Assembly (NCBI GenBank): GCA_020724185.1 | Contig: DYHL01000134.1 | Location: 1 to 7,350 of the forward strand | DNA length: 7,350 bases | Direction: 5' to 3' | Source: Candidatus Nitrosymbiomonas sp. | Lineage (GTDB): Bacteria > Sysuimicrobiota > Sysuimicrobiia > Sysuimicrobiales > Humicultoraceae | Notes under the pieces: generated by a model | Database searches by the model: none | Seen by the model: only the letters and a program-made list of their open reading frames with translations | Told to the model about the DNA's origin: nothing | Made by a program: the position numbers and the translations under genes | Shown: one piece after another, positions 5,416-7,350 of the stretch | How positions within the stretch are numbered: the first letter of the stretch is position 1 | Layout: each line of letters starts with the position of its first letter

Positions 5416-5444
5416 ATTGTACCATCGGCCAGGGAGAGACACAA
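5416..5444 (-). promoter_or_regulatory. Predicted extended -10 promoter of the rpsF-ssb-rpsR operon
   Basis: On the minus strand the -10 is TACAAT (5421-5416, 5/6 match), preceded by TGG, giving an extended -10 (TGn). A 17-base spacer separates it from a weak -35, TTGTGT (5444-5439, 3/6). Transcription would start near 5409, just before the first leader hairpin. This is the most promoter-like sequence in the gap after ychF. Confidence 0.7.
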
Positions 5445-5476
5445 GTACAGGGGGTGGAGGAACGCAACGCCCGCGG

Positions 5477-6571
5477 CTACACCGCGAAGCGGAAAGTGAT
5501 CACGTCCCCGTCGGCAACCTGGTAGTCGCGTCCCTCGGTGCGCACCGCGCCGTGATCGCGCGCCGCGTGCAGGCTGCCGGCGGCAACCAGGGCATCCCAT
5601 GCAATCACCTCTGCTCGGATGAACCCGCGCGCCATGTCGGTGTGGATCTCGCCGGCGGCCCAAAGCGCGGTGGTTCCACGGGGAACCGGCCACGCGCGCA
5701 CCTCGTTCGAGAGCACCGTGAAGAAGCTCACCAGGCCCAGGGTGGCGAATCCCAGGCGTATCAGCCGGTTGGCGCCGGGTTCCTCCAGGCCCGTTGCAGC
5801 CATGTATGCCTGGGCCTCGTCCGGGGGAAGGTCGCCGAGTTCGGCTTCAAGGCGCGCGGCCAGGCCGATGAACGCGGCGCCCTGGCGATCGGCCAGCGCG
5901 CGCAGCGCCGCCGCCGGGGGTCCTCCGTCGGGGAGGAGGCGCTCGTCGAGGTTGGCAACGTAGATGACGGGCTTGGCGGTGAGCAGGCGCAGTTCGCGGA
6001 CCAGGGCGCATCCGCTCGCCCCAAGCGAATGCCGCCTCGCGGGCACGCCCTCGGCCAGCGCGGCCGCCATGCGCTGCAGCAACGCCCCTTGTTCCCGCGC
6101 GGACGCCTCTCCGGCCTTGGCCCGCGTCGCCGCCCGCTCGCGCGCCCGCTCGACGGTCTCGAGGTCGGCCAGCGCCAGCTCCACCTCCACGATCTCGGCA
6201 TCGCGCACCGGAACCATGCCGGCCTCGTCCAACGGTGCGGCGGCGTCGGAGAAGCAGCGGACGACGTGCACGATGGCGTCCACTTCACGGATGTGAGCCA
6301 GGAAACGATTGCCCAGCCCTTCACCGCGGGAGGCGCCTGCCACGAGCCCTGCGATGTCAATGAAGCGAACGGTCGCCGGCAGCGTGCGCGCAGGATGAAT
6401 CACCCCGGCCACCGCGTGCAGGCGCGGGTCCGGAACTGCCACCTGCCCCAGGTTGGGTTCTATCGTGGTGAACGGGTAGGAGGCCACCGCCGCGCCCGCG
6501 CGGGTCAACGCGTTGAAGAGCGTTGATTTCCCGGCGTTGGGAAGACCAACCAATCCCAGTGCCAGGCTCAT
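5477..6571 (-). CDS. ychF: Ribosome-associated P-loop ATPase YchF (OLA1 family)
   Basis: YchF is an Obg-related P-loop NTPase that prefers ATP, binds ribosomes and affects stress responses and translation initiation. The 364-residue product is full length. It has G1 GLPNAGKST (9-17), the G2 region SYPFTTIEPN (31-40), and G3 DIAGL (72-76), whose Leu replaces the catalytic Gln of other GTPases as is normal for this family. The G4-equivalent is NLDE (207-210). A helical insert rich in Ala and Arg lies at about 130-175, and a C-terminal TGS domain (about 280-364) includes GEIHTDMARGFIRAEVI and YQVADGDVITFRF. The ATG at 6571 follows the cyclase stop by 9 bases with no clear Shine-Dalgarno site, only GAGG about 14 bases upstream. 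Translation may therefore depend on reinitiation. The neighbouring rpsF is separately promoted. Identification is secure. Confidence 0.97.
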   Translation of the reverse strand: MSLALGLVGLPNAGKSTLFNALTRAGAAVASYPFTTIEPNLGQVAVPDPRLHAVAGVIHPARTLPATVRFIDIAGLVAGASRGEGLGNRFLAHIREVDAIVHVVRCFSDAAAPLDEAGMVPVRDAEIVEVELALADLETVERARERAATRAKAGEASAREQGALLQRMAAALAEGVPARRHSLGASGCALVRELRLLTAKPVIYVANLDERLLPDGGPPAAALRALADRQGAAFIGLAARLEAELGDLPPDEAQAYMAATGLEEPGANRLIRLGFATLGLVSFFTVLSNEVRAWPVPRGTTALWAAGEIHTDMARGFIRAEVIAWDALVAAGSLHAARDHGAVRTEGRDYQVADGDVITFRFAV

Positions 6572-6580
6572 GGGGGCGCG

Positions 6581-7350
6581 TCAGGCCTCGTGTGCCGCGT
6601 GAACCTTGTTGCCTCCGGACCGCTTAGCGATGTATTGCGCGCGGTCCACCGCCTCGACCAGGGCGTTGGCCGTGGCGCCATCTTGGGGAAAGGCCGCCAC
6701 CCCCACGCTCATGGTCACGCTGGTCATGATGTCGCCGTTCGCAAGGAGAGGATACGCCTCGACCGTGCGGCGCAGGCGCTCAGCCGTCTCGTACGCCGCA
6801 GCCCCGCTCGCGCCGGGCAGCACCACCATGAACTCGTCGCCGCCGTACCGCGCGACAATGTCCGATGGCCGGCTGCCACGCCGCAGCAGTCCGGCGATCG
6901 TACGCAAGACCTCGTCCCCGCTCTTGTGGCCGTAGGTGTCGTTGTGGTGCTTGAACCGGTCTATCTCGGCCATGATGATGGCAAGTGGCTGCGCGTCCCG
7001 GCGGGCACGCTCGAGAAGCCGCTCGAGCGCCTCGTAGAAGTACCTGTGGTTGTACAGCTCGGTGAGGCCGTCGGTGATCGCGAGGCGCTGGGCCTGCTCG
7101 TACAGCCGCGCGTTCTGGATTGCCACGACCGCGTAGGAGGCCAGGGTGCCCAACAGGTGCAGGTCGCGCGGCCCGAAGGCCGCAAGACGCGTGCTCTCGA
7201 TGTTGAAGACGCCCAGCACCTTCCCCTCGGCGATGAGCGGCACGGCCATCTCGGAGCGTATCCGGTCGTCTACCTGGTAATAGCGTAGGTCCTGGCTGAC
7301 GTCGTCCACCATGAGGGGGCTGCCAGTCCGGGCAACCCACCCGCTTATCC
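6581..7350 (-). CDS. GAF-GGDEF diguanylate cyclase, 5' end beyond the window
   Basis: This enzyme makes the second messenger cyclic di-GMP from two GTP. The frame stays open from the right edge: codons before the Met at 7312 encode ISGWVARTGSPL, typical of a GAF sensor domain, so that Met is internal. Numbering from it, the rest of the GAF domain runs to about 68 (AVPLIAEGKVLGVFNIES) and a coupling helix (NARLYEQAQRLA) joins it to the GGDEF domain (about 79-240). The active site has GGDEF (157-161), FKHHNDTYGHKSGD with Asn124 and Asp125, and EID (116-118), where Glu replaces the usual first metal-binding Asp. RPSD (148-151) is the inhibitory I-site RxxD, so product feedback is expected. The stop is TGA. 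No membrane segment is visible in this part. The signal sensed is unknown. Confidence 0.93.
   Translation of the reverse strand, partial: ISGWVARTGSPLMVDDVSQDLRYYQVDDRIRSEMAVPLIAEGKVLGVFNIESTRLAAFGPRDLHLLGTLASYAVVAIQNARLYEQAQRLAITDGLTELYNHRYFYEALERLLERARRDAQPLAIIMAEIDRFKHHNDTYGHKSGDEVLRTIAGLLRRGSRPSDIVARYGGDEFMVVLPGASGAAAYETAERLRRTVEAYPLLANGDIMTSVTMSVGVAAFPQDGATANALVEAVDRAQYIAKRSGGNKVHAAHEA

Noticed and set aside
5336..6526. 396-codon open frame on the plus strand opposite ychF
   Set aside because: It is antisense to a fully conserved YchF. Its product is rich in Arg, Gly and His with no recognisable domain. Long antisense frames are expected in GC-rich coding DNA.

Overview
This is a GC-rich (roughly two-thirds G+C by eye) stretch of bacterial chromosome. 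Every credible gene lies on the minus strand, so transcription runs from right to left. In that order the genes are: the 3' part of a GAF-GGDEF diguanylate cyclase, ychF, rpsF (S6), ssb, rpsR (S18), a YybS/DUF2232 membrane protein, rplI (L9), and dnaB interrupted by an in-frame intein. The order matches two neighbouring Bacillus subtilis clusters joined together (ychF-rpsF-ssb-rpsR and yybS-gdpP-rplI-dnaC), with gdpP absent. This order, the strong AGGAGG-type ribosome binding sites and the GTG/TTG starts suggest a high-GC Terrabacteria lineage. Thermaerobacter/Symbiobacterium-like Firmicutes, or an uncultured Armatimonadota/CSP1-3-type group, are guesses only; the species cannot be named from the sequence.

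Region by region (right to left): 7350-6581 holds a cyclase fragment that runs off the window edge, followed 9 bases later by ychF (6571-5477). The gap 5476-5258 carries an extended -10 promoter and a leader of about 150 nt containing four perfect inverted repeats, placed as expected for ribosomal-protein autoregulation. The block rpsF-ssb-rpsR-yybS-rplI (5257-2671) is tightly packed and ends with an ATGA overlap between yybS and rplI. The gap 2670-2453 holds a second promoter whose 17-bp spacer contains a 9/10 match to the Gram-positive LexA operator. Further upstream in that gap are two DnaA-box-like 9-mers flanking a small perfect palindrome. dnaB (2452-107) follows. Bases 1-106 contain no gene that I can support.

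The genes form a translation and replication-fork module: three ribosomal proteins, a ribosome-associated YchF ATPase, SSB and the replicative helicase. The most notable element is the 326-residue intein, inserted between the Walker A lysine and threonine of DnaB. All class 1 splicing residues are present, but both LAGLIDADG-type endonuclease motifs have lost their acidic residues. The helicase cannot hydrolyse ATP until the intein splices out, and the element itself looks unable to home.
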